From JALONO01 sp038209965 (lineage in GTDB: Bacteria; Bacteroidota; Bacteroidia; Cytophagales; Thermoflexibacteraceae): a stretch of DNA of 20,364 nucleotides. A program made the translations under genes and the position numbers. Of the stretch, positions 6,445-14,700 are shown in pieces. The notes under the pieces were generated by a model. That model was given only the letters and a program-made list of their open reading frames with translations, did not search any database and was not told the DNA's origin. Position 1 is the first letter of the stretch; every line of letters starts with the position of its first letter. The DNA is taken from contig JBBQXF010000088.1 of assembly GCA_038209965.1 (NCBI GenBank), positions 1 through 20,364 of the forward strand, given 5' to 3'.

Positions 6445-9400
6445 ATGATCAGAAAAGCAATCGTTCTTCTTGGGCTTTGGTGCATGGCCGGCCTGGTCAG
6501 CGCCCAAACCATCAAACTAGAAAAAGAGGAAACTTTCGTCTCCGATGTCAAAAGCGTATTCGGCCGATCGACCAGTAAGACCGCTTTGGGAGTGGCCACC
6601 GAGTTTGAAGCCACTACTTGGAAAGCACTTACCGAGGAACAGCGCAAAAAGACTTTCCAGTTCGCCAAGGCCATGCAGGCCAAGGGTACAGCCCCAGTGC
6701 CACACTTGGAGAACTTGCTCGCGTGCTTGTCGGCGGCGACCAAGGCCAAAAAAGAGGTAAGTACCGAACAGTTGACCAAGCTCATCGATGTGGCCGAGCA
6801 GACATTTAAGGAATACGGGGCCGATGTATTGGGCCGTTTCCTGACCACCACCACCAGCATCCTCAAAAACAAACTTTTATACGCGTCGTCGTTCAACCGG
6901 GTACGGAGCAGCCAAGTTGGCCCGCTCAGTTTTGACTATATCGCCAAAAACAAGGCCACCGAGGTATTGCCCAGCGGGGCCGACAGCACCGGCGTAGCGT
7001 TGGAAGCCAAGCAAGATACGGTAGCGATCAAAAAGTCCGAAACATCCCCCGCCGCTGACGAGTGGGGCTGGCCCGTGGAAGACAAGGATAAGGATAAGAA
7101 AAAAGAAACGCCAAAGGCTAACGATGGTTGGGGCGACAACGATGGCTGGGGCGACACCCCCAGCAGTGACTACCAGCCCGCGGTGGCTGATAAGCCCGCC
7201 ATTGGGACCAAAAAATCGCTCAAACGCCCCGAGTTGCTGCAACAAGTATTCGTCAAACCCGAGATGCCAGTCTATCCCGGCCCAGTAATCATCCTTCCCA
7301 AAACTGATCTGGTCATTGCGGGCCAGCATGACAGCCTCAAAGTGGCCGGAACTACCGGCAAGCTCTACATTTCGGCGCTGGAATTTGTGGGCAATGGCGG
7401 CAAGGTGGATTGGAGCAGCGCGGCCCTGCCACCCAACGAAGTGTATGGCGAACTGGACAATTACAATTTCAACATCCGAAAGCCCGAACTGGCCGCTGAG
7501 TATGTAAAGTTGCACTACAAAACCCGGCTCGACTCAGCGGCATTGGGCGTATTTGAGTACAAGAGTGTGCGGAGCGCGGATAAGAAACAAGCCGATTATC
7601 CGCGCTTCCAGTCGTATTACAACCACCACAAAGTCAAAAAATTGGCCAAGGATGTTGATTATACGGGCGGGTTGAGCCTGGTGGGACGGCGGTTTTCGAG
7701 TGCGAATTTTGCCAAAGGCCCCTCCACGATCGTGGTGAACAAGAATGGGGACAAAAAATTTAGGGCCAGTTCGCGCCGTGAGTTTGCTTTTACCGACTCC
7801 ACCATCAAAAACCAAGCGGTGGACATAGCGATCTACATCAATAAAGGCCAAGATTCGATTTCGCACCCTGGCTCCCGGCTGGATTACAATATCGGCAAGG
7901 GCGTGGTCAATGCCCGCAAGGATCGGCACGAATACAACTACACCCCCTATTCAGATTCCTACCATAAAGTTGAGGTGTCGGCCGACAACCTCAAATGGAA
8001 CGTGGCCCAAGACAGCATGGAGTTTTCCATCTTGTCCAGCAATGCAGTGGTGCTGGACAGCATCATGAACACGGTCAAGGCCGAAGTTCGATCGGTGGAT
8101 TTTTTTAGTGACCCTGCCTATCGCAGTTTGCAGGGCATTGGCACTTTTAACCCGGTGGGTGTGGCCGTGTCTTATGGCAAGGCCAACAAAACCACTGAAT
8201 TTGCCTCGGCCGATTTGGCCAAACAGTACAAACTTAGCCCGGCCACCGTCAAAGGGGCAATGCGTTTTATTGATCGCTTGGGCTATGTCAACTATGATGA
8301 AGCCTCCGATTGGGTAACGCTCAAGCGCAAGGCCATTTTGTACTTCAATGGAAACAACCGCGAAATAGATTTTGACAATTTGGAAATCTATTCAGCCACC
8401 AATTTTGGCCGTAATATCACCTTGGATCTCAACAGCTATGATCTCATCATCCGGGGAGTGCGGGTTTTTCCTTTGTGGCGGCCAGCTTCCGATCAGGATC
8501 AATTGGGGGGCGACGACGCACCAGCGGCCAAGCGCGTCACCGAAGAGGAGCTAGCCCGCCGTGCCCGCAACAAGGGAGTGTGGGCCTATCCCGCCAAGGG
8601 AACCATCCGCGTAGGGAAAAACCGGTCCATTACCTTCAACGGCATGGTTGAGCAGAAGGGCTACGGCAAGTTTTGGGGCAAAGATTTTACTTTCCGCTAT
8701 GATACTTTCAAAATCAACATGCCAACCATTGATTCTTTGGGTTTCATCGTGCGCGACTCGATCACTGGCCGGCCACTCAAAAGACGAAACAAAAAGGGAG
8801 AGCCAACGGCCGAAGATTCACTGATGACCAACAAAATCAAAAATATAAATGGGACTTATTACTTGGCTGATTCGCGCAACCGCTCGGGCGAAATGCGCCG
8901 ATTTGCCGACAAGGGAGGCGATTTTCCCCGCTTCACTGCCAATGCCGGCGCTCAGATCACCTTCAGCGGGAGCGAGATATTGGGTGGCGAGAAAGCCTAT
9001 GCCGACTCGTCCGTCCGGTTCGATCTATACGCTTTCAAGCTGGACAGTATGCAAAGCAGTAAGCCAGATGCCAACCCGCTCTTGGGGATGTTTAGGACTG
9101 GTGGCATCTTTCCCAATTTTGAAGAAAAGATGAAAATATTGCCCGATAACTCCTTTGGGTTTGTCCATAAAGTGGCTTCCAACCAGAAGTTTGCCCAGGG
9201 GTACCCATTGTACACCGATTCGGTGGGAACCATGAAAGACCACACAGGGATATTCACCGGGACTATCACCCTCAACAACGAAGGGCTTAGGGGCGAAGGA
9301 TCGGTCCGCTATCTGACTGGCACCTTCGGTTCCAATGACCTGATCTATTACCCCGATTCGGTCACGTCCCTGAGCAAGCACATTTCCAAAAAGAAAGATT

Positions 9401-11553
9401 TGATCAAGAATGTGGGCAATATTCGCCCTGGCGATTATAAAGGGGCCAGCTATCCCGATGTGAGCATGTTGAACTACCAGATGCGCTGGTTTCCCAAGGC
9501 CGATTCTATGCTGCTCACCACCACCGACACCGTCAATAGCCCGTTCAAAATTTACGAAAATGCCTCCAGCGTGATCGCGGCGGATCAGAAAAGTACTTGG
9601 AAAGGTACTCTAGCCTACTCTCCCGATAGCCTGATGGGGCGCGGGATATTGGAAAACGTGGGGATGATTGCCAAATCTCCCGCTTTTACCCTGAAAATGA
9701 CCAAGTTCAACGCCCGAAACGCGGAGTACTTCAAGATCAAGACCACCAGCGAAATCCCCGCACTGTTGGCCACCAATGTCGCCATCAATTATGACCTGGG
9801 CGAGCGTTTTGCCAATATCCGCACCGAAGTGGAAGGCCAAAAAAGTTTCAGTTTTCCCTACACCCAGTACAAAACATCTTTGGGGGAAGCCCGCTGGAAT
9901 TTTGACAATAAAAACATCATCATGCGCCTGCCCGAAAATGGGGACATCGAGAATTCGGAATTTGCCTCAACCAAGCCAGAACAAAAAGGGCTGAGTTTCA
10001 AGGGGGCTTCGGCCATTTATGATCTGAACAAATATATCTTGGCCATCGGCGGCGTGCCTTACATCATTTCGGTAGATGCCAAAATATTCCCCAAAAATGG
10101 TGATGTAACCATCCGGGGCGAAGCCGATATGGATGAGTTGAAAGAGGGCGAGCTGTTTGTCGCCGCCGACAATGAGTACCACAAACTCAAGGATGGCAAA
10201 ATCAAAATCTTTTCTCGCAATGAGTACGAGGGTAGCGCTACCCGCCCTTACATCAACGATGAAAATACTGAGTTTCCAATGAAGTTCGACAATTTCAACT
10301 TTGCCGTCATGGACGTACTCGTGAGCGACGGGGCAGGTAAAAAAAGCAGGGATGCGGTTTTCAAGAAAGAACGCCACACCTTCGCCACTATGGAAATAAC
10401 GGAAGAGGACAATTTTATCAAGCAGGCCGGTATTCAATACAAGGGCAAGGTGACGATGCGGGCCATTGACCCCCAATTGGCATTCAAGGGCTTTTTCCGC
10501 TACACCGATCTGGAGGATGGTGCTTGGTTTGAGTACAATGGCAAAGACTCGGTCACCTACGTCGAAACCATTCGGCAAGTGGACAAAGACAAATTTGGCA
10601 CGGGCCTTTTTGTGGGCAAAAACCGGGAGATTTATACTTCCTATGAATCGAAACTTTTGGACAAGGGTGATGAGCCCATTTTCCGGGCGGCTGGGCCATT
10701 CAAAAAATTACCGAGTGGTTATTCGGTGGCCGCCAATGACCGGCGCGATAAGAAAACCTTCCGGGGCAATTACTTTGTCTATAACCAAAATGCTGGAACT
10801 GTGCAATTTGATGGTGCCTTGGAACTGGTCAAGCCTGATCCCAAGTTCAACCTCAAGACCACCGGAGTGGGCAAGGGCAATTTCAAGAACAACCAATACG
10901 CCGTTGACATGATGCTCACCGTCCAGTTGGAAGAGGGCAAGGGCGATGCTTTTGAGCAGATTGCCAAGCACTTGGATGACCAAGCTGACTTTGAAGAATC
11001 GGTGCCCCGCAACAATGACACCCTGTTCGCCAAATTGGGCGCGGTGCTCGAGGGCCGGAGCATCGATGATTATGTGCGCAAAAGTGCCGACTCGGAGATC
11101 AAAGATGTGCTGGGCAATTTGCCGCTGGTGATCTCATCGGCCAAAATGAGCTGGTCGGACGAAGGCCGGGCGTTTTACAGTACTGGCAAGATCCAAGTAT
11201 CCAATATTTTCAAGAAGGCCATCAATATGAACATGAAGGGGGCCATCGAGATCCCGATGACCAAGAATGCCGAAGAATCAACGATCAACATTTTTCTCCA
11301 AGTGAATGCCCGCCATTGGTATTTTATCACTTATCGGAAGAATGATGTGAAGATATTGACTTCCAACAGTGACATCAATGCCAAAATCGCCAATCCCAAA
11401 TCCAAGGACAAGTTCAAGCTAGCCGAAAGCTCGGAAAAAAATGCTTTTGTTGCTCGCTATAACCGCGATTATGCCAATGGGAAAAACACGATCGATGAAT
11501 CGGAAGAGGCCGAAGAAGAGGAAACCATCAAAAAATCAGACGATGGGCGTTAA
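6445..11553 (+). CDS. Giant exported beta-rich protein of unknown family (1702 aa)
   Basis: A single 1702-residue frame. ATG at 6445 gives a clean signal peptide (MIRKAIVLLGLWCMAGLVSA, then Q); an upstream TTG at 6364 would add 27 residues that bury it. After cleavage comes a mainly helical region (about 20-170), then a low-complexity charged linker rich in Lys, Asp and Trp (about 205-240) containing two exact copies of DGWGD. From about 260 to 1640 the protein is dense in short beta-like stretches with Gly, Asn and aromatic residues (FNGNNREIDFDNLEIYS; GTIRVGKNRSITFNG), without Cys pairs or a recognisable catalytic motif. The end is strongly acidic (DESEEAEEEETIKKS). There is no final membrane anchor or visible type IX sorting domain. 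I do not recognise the family. A periplasmic or surface scaffold is inferred only from the signal peptide and composition. It is flanked by terminators and is probably a single-gene transcript. Confidence 0.8.
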   Translation: MIRKAIVLLGLWCMAGLVSAQTIKLEKEETFVSDVKSVFGRSTSKTALGVATEFEATTWKALTEEQRKKTFQFAKAMQAKGTAPVPHLENLLACLSAATKAKKEVSTEQLTKLIDVAEQTFKEYGADVLGRFLTTTTSILKNKLLYASSFNRVRSSQVGPLSFDYIAKNKATEVLPSGADSTGVALEAKQDTVAIKKSETSPAADEWGWPVEDKDKDKKKETPKANDGWGDNDGWGDTPSSDYQPAVADKPAIGTKKSLKRPELLQQVFVKPEMPVYPGPVIILPKTDLVIAGQHDSLKVAGTTGKLYISALEFVGNGGKVDWSSAALPPNEVYGELDNYNFNIRKPELAAEYVKLHYKTRLDSAALGVFEYKSVRSADKKQADYPRFQSYYNHHKVKKLAKDVDYTGGLSLVGRRFSSANFAKGPSTIVVNKNGDKKFRASSRREFAFTDSTIKNQAVDIAIYINKGQDSISHPGSRLDYNIGKGVVNARKDRHEYNYTPYSDSYHKVEVSADNLKWNVAQDSMEFSILSSNAVVLDSIMNTVKAEVRSVDFFSDPAYRSLQGIGTFNPVGVAVSYGKANKTTEFASADLAKQYKLSPATVKGAMRFIDRLGYVNYDEASDWVTLKRKAILYFNGNNREIDFDNLEIYSATNFGRNITLDLNSYDLIIRGVRVFPLWRPASDQDQLGGDDAPAAKRVTEEELARRARNKGVWAYPAKGTIRVGKNRSITFNGMVEQKGYGKFWGKDFTFRYDTFKINMPTIDSLGFIVRDSITGRPLKRRNKKGEPTAEDSLMTNKIKNINGTYYLADSRNRSGEMRRFADKGGDFPRFTANAGAQITFSGSEILGGEKAYADSSVRFDLYAFKLDSMQSSKPDANPLLGMFRTGGIFPNFEEKMKILPDNSFGFVHKVASNQKFAQGYPLYTDSVGTMKDHTGIFTGTITLNNEGLRGEGSVRYLTGTFGSNDLIYYPDSVTSLSKHISKKKDLIKNVGNIRPGDYKGASYPDVSMLNYQMRWFPKADSMLLTTTDTVNSPFKIYENASSVIAADQKSTWKGTLAYSPDSLMGRGILENVGMIAKSPAFTLKMTKFNARNAEYFKIKTTSEIPALLATNVAINYDLGERFANIRTEVEGQKSFSFPYTQYKTSLGEARWNFDNKNIIMRLPENGDIENSEFASTKPEQKGLSFKGASAIYDLNKYILAIGGVPYIISVDAKIFPKNGDVTIRGEADMDELKEGELFVAADNEYHKLKDGKIKIFSRNEYEGSATRPYINDENTEFPMKFDNFNFAVMDVLVSDGAGKKSRDAVFKKERHTFATMEITEEDNFIKQAGIQYKGKVTMRAIDPQLAFKGFFRYTDLEDGAWFEYNGKDSVTYVETIRQVDKDKFGTGLFVGKNREIYTSYESKLLDKGDEPIFRAAGPFKKLPSGYSVAANDRRDKKTFRGNYFVYNQNAGTVQFDGALELVKPDPKFNLKTTGVGKGNFKNNQYAVDMMLTVQLEEGKGDAFEQIAKHLDDQADFEESVPRNNDTLFAKLGAVLEGRSIDDYVRKSADSEIKDVLGNLPLVISSAKMSWSDEGRAFYSTGKIQVSNIFKKAINMNMKGAIEIPMTKNAEESTINIFLQVNARHWYFITYRKNDVKILTSNSDINAKIANPKSKDKFKLAESSEKNAFVARYNRDYANGKNTIDESEEAEEEETIKKSDDGR
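7123..7158 (+). repeat. Tandem 18-bp coding repeat (DGWGDN/DGWGDT)
   Basis: Two adjacent 18-base units, GATGGTTGGGGCGACAAC and GATGGCTGGGGCGACACC, encode DGWGDN and DGWGDT in the charged linker of the giant protein (residues 227-238). They differ at two bases, suggesting a recent duplication under protein-level constraint. Confidence 0.8.
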
Positions 11554-11561
11554 GGGGGCTT

Positions 11562-11608
11562 GTTGGCTTACCAAAGTTGCTTAACTTTGGTAAGCCAACG
11601 AATTTTTT
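11562..11608 (+). terminator. Strong terminator, perfect 17-bp stem
   Basis: GTTGGCTTACCAAAGTT (11562-11578) pairs perfectly with 11583-11599 around a GCTT loop, and after GAA there are six T (11603-11608). It starts eight bases after the stop of the giant protein gene and should end its transcript. Confidence 0.9.
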
Positions 11609-11664
11609 GCGGTGCACCTACCTCTTAGGGTTACAGGTTCCATTCATTTCTCTCATCGCCAATC

Positions 11665-12639
11665 ATGAACATCATCATAAAGATTAGCCTCATCATTTGC
11701 TTAGTTGGCCTCACTTGGTCAGCCCAAGCCCAAAAGCCGGGCAGCAGTTTGCCCGTGGTAGAGCCGGGCGTGCTGCCGCCCGATGATCCCAGCCTGACCA
11801 CCGATGTGATCCCCACCATCGATCTGAACACCAAGCGCAAAGAACGTTTCGGTGGTGCTTTGGGCGGGATCATGGGTGGGTTGAAGAAGGGCAAGAGTGC
11901 GATCGACAGTGCCAAGTCCATTGCCAATGCGGTCAAATCGGAGGTCGAAAACGCCAAGAAGCGCCAAAAAAAGGTCGTGGAGCCCAAAAATACTTTTTAT
12001 GGCATCAAGGCCACCCGAATGTTCATCCGCCATGCGAGCGGCGTGATCGAGAAGTTTTATGTGCTGCGTGAGTTTCAAAACCCGCCCGCTCATACCGATG
12101 GGATTTACTACTACAACCGCGAGGATCAAAAACTGTACATGGTCAACCCGCTCGAGAAAGCGTTGAAGTTCGACAAGGACAAGCATTGGCTGGTGCATGG
12201 GCCTTATATCAAGACCAATGGTGACAAGATTTTGGAAATGGGTAATTTCTATGCGGGAGTAAAGCATGGTCGTTGGGAAAAATTTGACAAAAATTTTGTG
12301 CTGATCGAGAAGTTGCACTACAATCGGGGCTTGGCCAGAGACACCGAAGTGACTTACTATGATGACAAAAAAGCCAAGATCAAAGAAATAGTGCCTTTGC
12401 AATACGAATTGCGGCACGGGACTTATATCTCCTATCATCCGAGTGGCCGCATCAAAGAACGCGGACAATACCATTTGGGAGTAAAAACTGGTCGCTGGCG
12501 CGAGTATTATGATCAGGCCAATACGCCCCGCAAGAATGAAAGCATCCACCCCAAAAGTTTCTATGACGACAAGACCCAGACCTATGTCTCCAGGGAATGG
12601 GACAGCCGGGGCAAAATCATTACTGATGTAAAAAGATAG
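11665..12639 (+). CDS. Secreted MORN-2 repeat protein
   Basis: A 324-residue exported protein with a signal peptide ending WSAQAQ (residues 18-23). After it come a Pro-rich stretch (25-50), a Gly/Lys/Ala segment that may be helical (60-105), and a C-terminal half with MORN-2-type (YwqK-like) repeats: HGPYIKTNGDKILEMGNFYAGVKHGRWEKF, written here as about 179-207, and a second set at about 251-283 with SGRIKERGQYHLGVKTGRW split at its ends. The repeats share the pattern G-x-Y-x-x-G-x-K-x-G-x-W. Such proteins are common in Bacteroidota; the name 'YwqK antitoxin' is a database label and is not good evidence of a toxin-antitoxin role. It has its own terminators on both sides, so it seems to be a single-gene unit. 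The function is unknown; surface or periplasmic location is inferred. Confidence 0.8.
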   Translation: MNIIIKISLIICLVGLTWSAQAQKPGSSLPVVEPGVLPPDDPSLTTDVIPTIDLNTKRKERFGGALGGIMGGLKKGKSAIDSAKSIANAVKSEVENAKKRQKKVVEPKNTFYGIKATRMFIRHASGVIEKFYVLREFQNPPAHTDGIYYYNREDQKLYMVNPLEKALKFDKDKHWLVHGPYIKTNGDKILEMGNFYAGVKHGRWEKFDKNFVLIEKLHYNRGLARDTEVTYYDDKKAKIKEIVPLQYELRHGTYISYHPSGRIKERGQYHLGVKTGRWREYYDQANTPRKNESIHPKSFYDDKTQTYVSREWDSRGKIITDVKR

Positions 12640-12677
12640 GCCAGCCGCATCTTTCTGCTGGGCTGGCCCCGTCTTTC
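12639..12677 (+). terminator. Probable terminator after the MORN-repeat gene
   Basis: GGCCAGCC (12639-12646) pairs with GGCTGGCC (12661-12668) and the inner GCA/TGC can extend the stem with a two-base bulge. The tail (CCGTCTTTCTT) is T-rich but interrupted, so termination may be partial. The stem begins on the last base of the stop codon. Confidence 0.5.
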
Positions 12678-12686
12678 TTATATCGG

Positions 12687-12719
12687 TTGGAATATCCTAA
12701 ATTAAAAAAGCTATTTTTG
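12687..12719 (+). promoter_or_regulatory. Promoter for pfkA-murQ
   Basis: TTG at 12687-12689, a 22-base spacer, then TATTTTTG at 12712-12719, an exact TAnnTTTG match. Transcription would start near 12726, giving a leader of about 67 bases before the pfkA ATG. Confidence 0.5.
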
Positions 12720-12792
12720 CGTGTTTTAGAAAAAAGCTGGCGCAAGATTAGTTTTTTTCCAATGAATCCTGTATTAACCTAAGCAACGGTAA

Positions 12793-13764
12793 ATGAAAAA
12801 TATTGCTGTTTTTACCTCCGGCGGCGATGCTCCGGGCATGAACGCTTGTGTCCGGGCAGTAGTCAGAGCTGCCATCCACAATAATGTCAATATTTTTGGA
12901 ATCTATCGCGGTTACGAAGGGATGATCAACGGTGACATCCGTCCGCTCACTTCCCAATCGGTCAGCAACATTATTCAGCGGGGCGGCACAGTGCTCAAGT
13001 CGGCCCGAAGTGAGGAGTTTCGGATCAAGGAAGGCCGCCAGAAAGCCTATAACCAGCTTCAAAAATACAATATCGAGGGATTGGTCGCCGTCGGTGGCAA
13101 CGGCACCTTCGCTGGTGCCACCTTGTTCCACGAAGAATATGGCATTCCCACCATTGGCTGCCCCGGCACCATTGACAACGATCTGTACGGTACCGATTTT
13201 ACCATTGGTTTTGATACCGCTGTCAACACCGCGCTGGATGCCATTGACAAGATCCGGGACACGGCCGACTCGCACGATCGGGTTTTCTTCATCGAGGTCA
13301 TGGGCCGCGATTCGGGGTACATTGCCCTGCGGTCGGCCATTGGGGGAGGGGCTGAAATGGTGCTCATTCCTGAAAAGCCCGATAGCATGGATGATATCAT
13401 CGAGCGGTTGCGCAGTGGCTGGGGACGGACTAAGCGCTCGTTCATCGTGATAGTGGCCGAGGGCGAAGAAATGGGCAATGCTGCCGTGATCGCCCAAAAA
13501 GTGAAGCTAGAACTGCCCTACTTGGACATTCGTGTGTCCAACCTTGGGCACATACAGCGGGGGGGCGCACCTTCGGCCGTGGATCGCGTGATTGCTAGCC
13601 GCATGGGGCTGGCCGCTGTGGAAGCCTTGCTCAACGGCAAAAGCGATATGATGGTGGGAATCGTCAACAGTAAAATCAAGCTTACCCCTTTCAAGGAAAC
13701 ATTCAAGAAAAAGCGGGAACAAATTGCCGAAATGCTCAAATTAGTGGAAGTACTGAGCAAGTAG
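12793..13764 (+). CDS. pfkA: 6-phosphofructokinase
   Basis: A 323-residue phosphofructokinase: fructose-6-phosphate plus ATP to fructose-1,6-bisphosphate, the committed step of glycolysis. Seen: the N-terminal nucleotide loop TSGGDAPGMN (8-17), the catalytic loop PGTIDND (124-130, D128 the proton acceptor by homology), MGRDSGY (170-176) and the substrate loop NLGHIQRGGAPSA. Gly in place of Lys before TIDND and G104 fit the ATP-using rather than pyrophosphate-using group. One oddity: the usual GGDGS loop reads GGNGT, so the aspartate that in E. coli PfkA (D103) helps hold Mg-ATP is Asn (N103, codon AAC). Length is normal (E. coli 320). The stop is 32 bases before murQ on the same strand, with no terminator between, so co-transcription is likely. 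Confidence 0.95.
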   Translation: MKNIAVFTSGGDAPGMNACVRAVVRAAIHNNVNIFGIYRGYEGMINGDIRPLTSQSVSNIIQRGGTVLKSARSEEFRIKEGRQKAYNQLQKYNIEGLVAVGGNGTFAGATLFHEEYGIPTIGCPGTIDNDLYGTDFTIGFDTAVNTALDAIDKIRDTADSHDRVFFIEVMGRDSGYIALRSAIGGGAEMVLIPEKPDSMDDIIERLRSGWGRTKRSFIVIVAEGEEMGNAAVIAQKVKLELPYLDIRVSNLGHIQRGGAPSAVDRVIASRMGLAAVEALLNGKSDMMVGIVNSKIKLTPFKETFKKKREQIAEMLKLVEVLSK

Positions 13765-13796
13765 CTTTTTGGGATCAGTCGTTAATTTACCTTACC

Positions 13797-14612
13797 ATGA
13801 CCGTCACCGAATCTATTTCCAAGTACGACCAGCTCGATCAAATGTCAGTACGCGAATTGCTGACCAACATCAACCTGGAAGACCAGACCGTGCCCGTGGC
13901 AGTGGCCAATACCATTCCCCAAATCGAGGCATTGGTCATGCAGATCATTCCCCGGATGCAGCAGGGCGGCCGTTTGTTCTACATCGGGGCGGGCACCAGC
14001 GGGCGGCTTGGCATAGTAGATGCCTCCGAGTGCCCACCCACTTATGGGGTTGAGCATGGTCTGGTGGTGGGCATCATTGCTGGCGGCGACACCGCGATCC
14101 GCAAAGCTGTGGAATTTGCCGAGGATGATGCCGAGCAAGCCTGGAAAGATTTACAAGCATATATGATCGGCCCATTGGACACCGTGGTGGGCATTGCCGC
14201 TTCGGGGCGCACTCCTTATGTGATCGGGGGCGTGGCCACGGCCCGCGCTCAAGGCGTATTGACCGGCTGCGTTACTTGCAACCCCAACTCGCCCCTGGCT
14301 TTGGCCGTGGAGTACCCGATCGAAGCCGTGGTGGGCCCGGAGTTTGTGACTGGGAGCACCCGGATGAAAGCGGGCACTGCCCAAAAACTAGTTCTCAATA
14401 TGCTTTCTACTGCCGTCATGATCCGCTTGGGGCGCGTGCAGGGCAACCGCATGGTGGACATGCAGCTTTCCAACCATAAACTGGTGGATCGGGCCGTCAA
14501 GATGGTGATGGATCTGTTGCGCGTGGATCGCGAGCTGGCCGAGCAATTGCTGGCCCAACACGGAAATGTGCGAAATGCAATTGAATCTTACACAAAAAGT
14601 ACAAATTTGTAG
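13797..14612 (+). CDS. murQ: N-acetylmuramic acid 6-phosphate etherase
   Basis: A 271-residue MurQ, a cytoplasmic SIS-fold enzyme that removes the lactyl ether from MurNAc-6-phosphate to give GlcNAc-6-phosphate and D-lactate during peptidoglycan recycling. The SIS signature GAGTSGRLGIVDASECPPTYG spans 64-84 (shown here as the family motif, with E78 the catalytic acid by homology to E. coli E83); E109 in FAEDD matches the second catalytic glutamate. ASGRTPYVIG (135-144) and TGSTRMKAGTAQK further on are also family motifs. It is slightly shorter than E. coli MurQ (298) at the C-terminus, which is usual outside proteobacteria. It follows pfkA closely and precedes an NlpC/P60 hydrolase. No MurNAc transporter (murP) or kinase (amgK, anmK) is in the window, so its substrate supply must be encoded elsewhere. 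Confidence 0.96.
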   Translation: MTVTESISKYDQLDQMSVRELLTNINLEDQTVPVAVANTIPQIEALVMQIIPRMQQGGRLFYIGAGTSGRLGIVDASECPPTYGVEHGLVVGIIAGGDTAIRKAVEFAEDDAEQAWKDLQAYMIGPLDTVVGIAASGRTPYVIGGVATARAQGVLTGCVTCNPNSPLALAVEYPIEAVVGPEFVTGSTRMKAGTAQKLVLNMLSTAVMIRLGRVQGNRMVDMQLSNHKLVDRAVKMVMDLLRVDRELAEQLLAQHGNVRNAIESYTKSTNL

Positions 14613-14639
14613 GACTTTAATCCTAAATCACTATGTTTG
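14606..14639 (+). promoter_or_regulatory. Promoter for the NlpC/P60 lipoprotein gene
   Basis: TTTG at 14606-14609, overlapping the murQ stop codon, a 22-base spacer, then TATGTTTG at 14632-14639, an exact TAnnTTTG match. The predicted leader is about 55 bases. The hydrolase can therefore be transcribed apart from pfkA-murQ. Confidence 0.55.
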
Positions 14640-14700
14640 TGAAACGTTAGCTTTTTCTTCTTTGAAATAAGAATAACGAACCAACTATAAGATTAGGACC

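Noticed and set aside
11665..12639. Toxin-antitoxin role for the MORN-repeat protein
   Set aside because: The YwqK antitoxin label attaches to the repeat type; here there is a signal peptide and no small partner gene.
12748..13497. Minus-strand frame of 249 codons
   Set aside because: Antisense to pfkA, which is unmistakable; no independent support.
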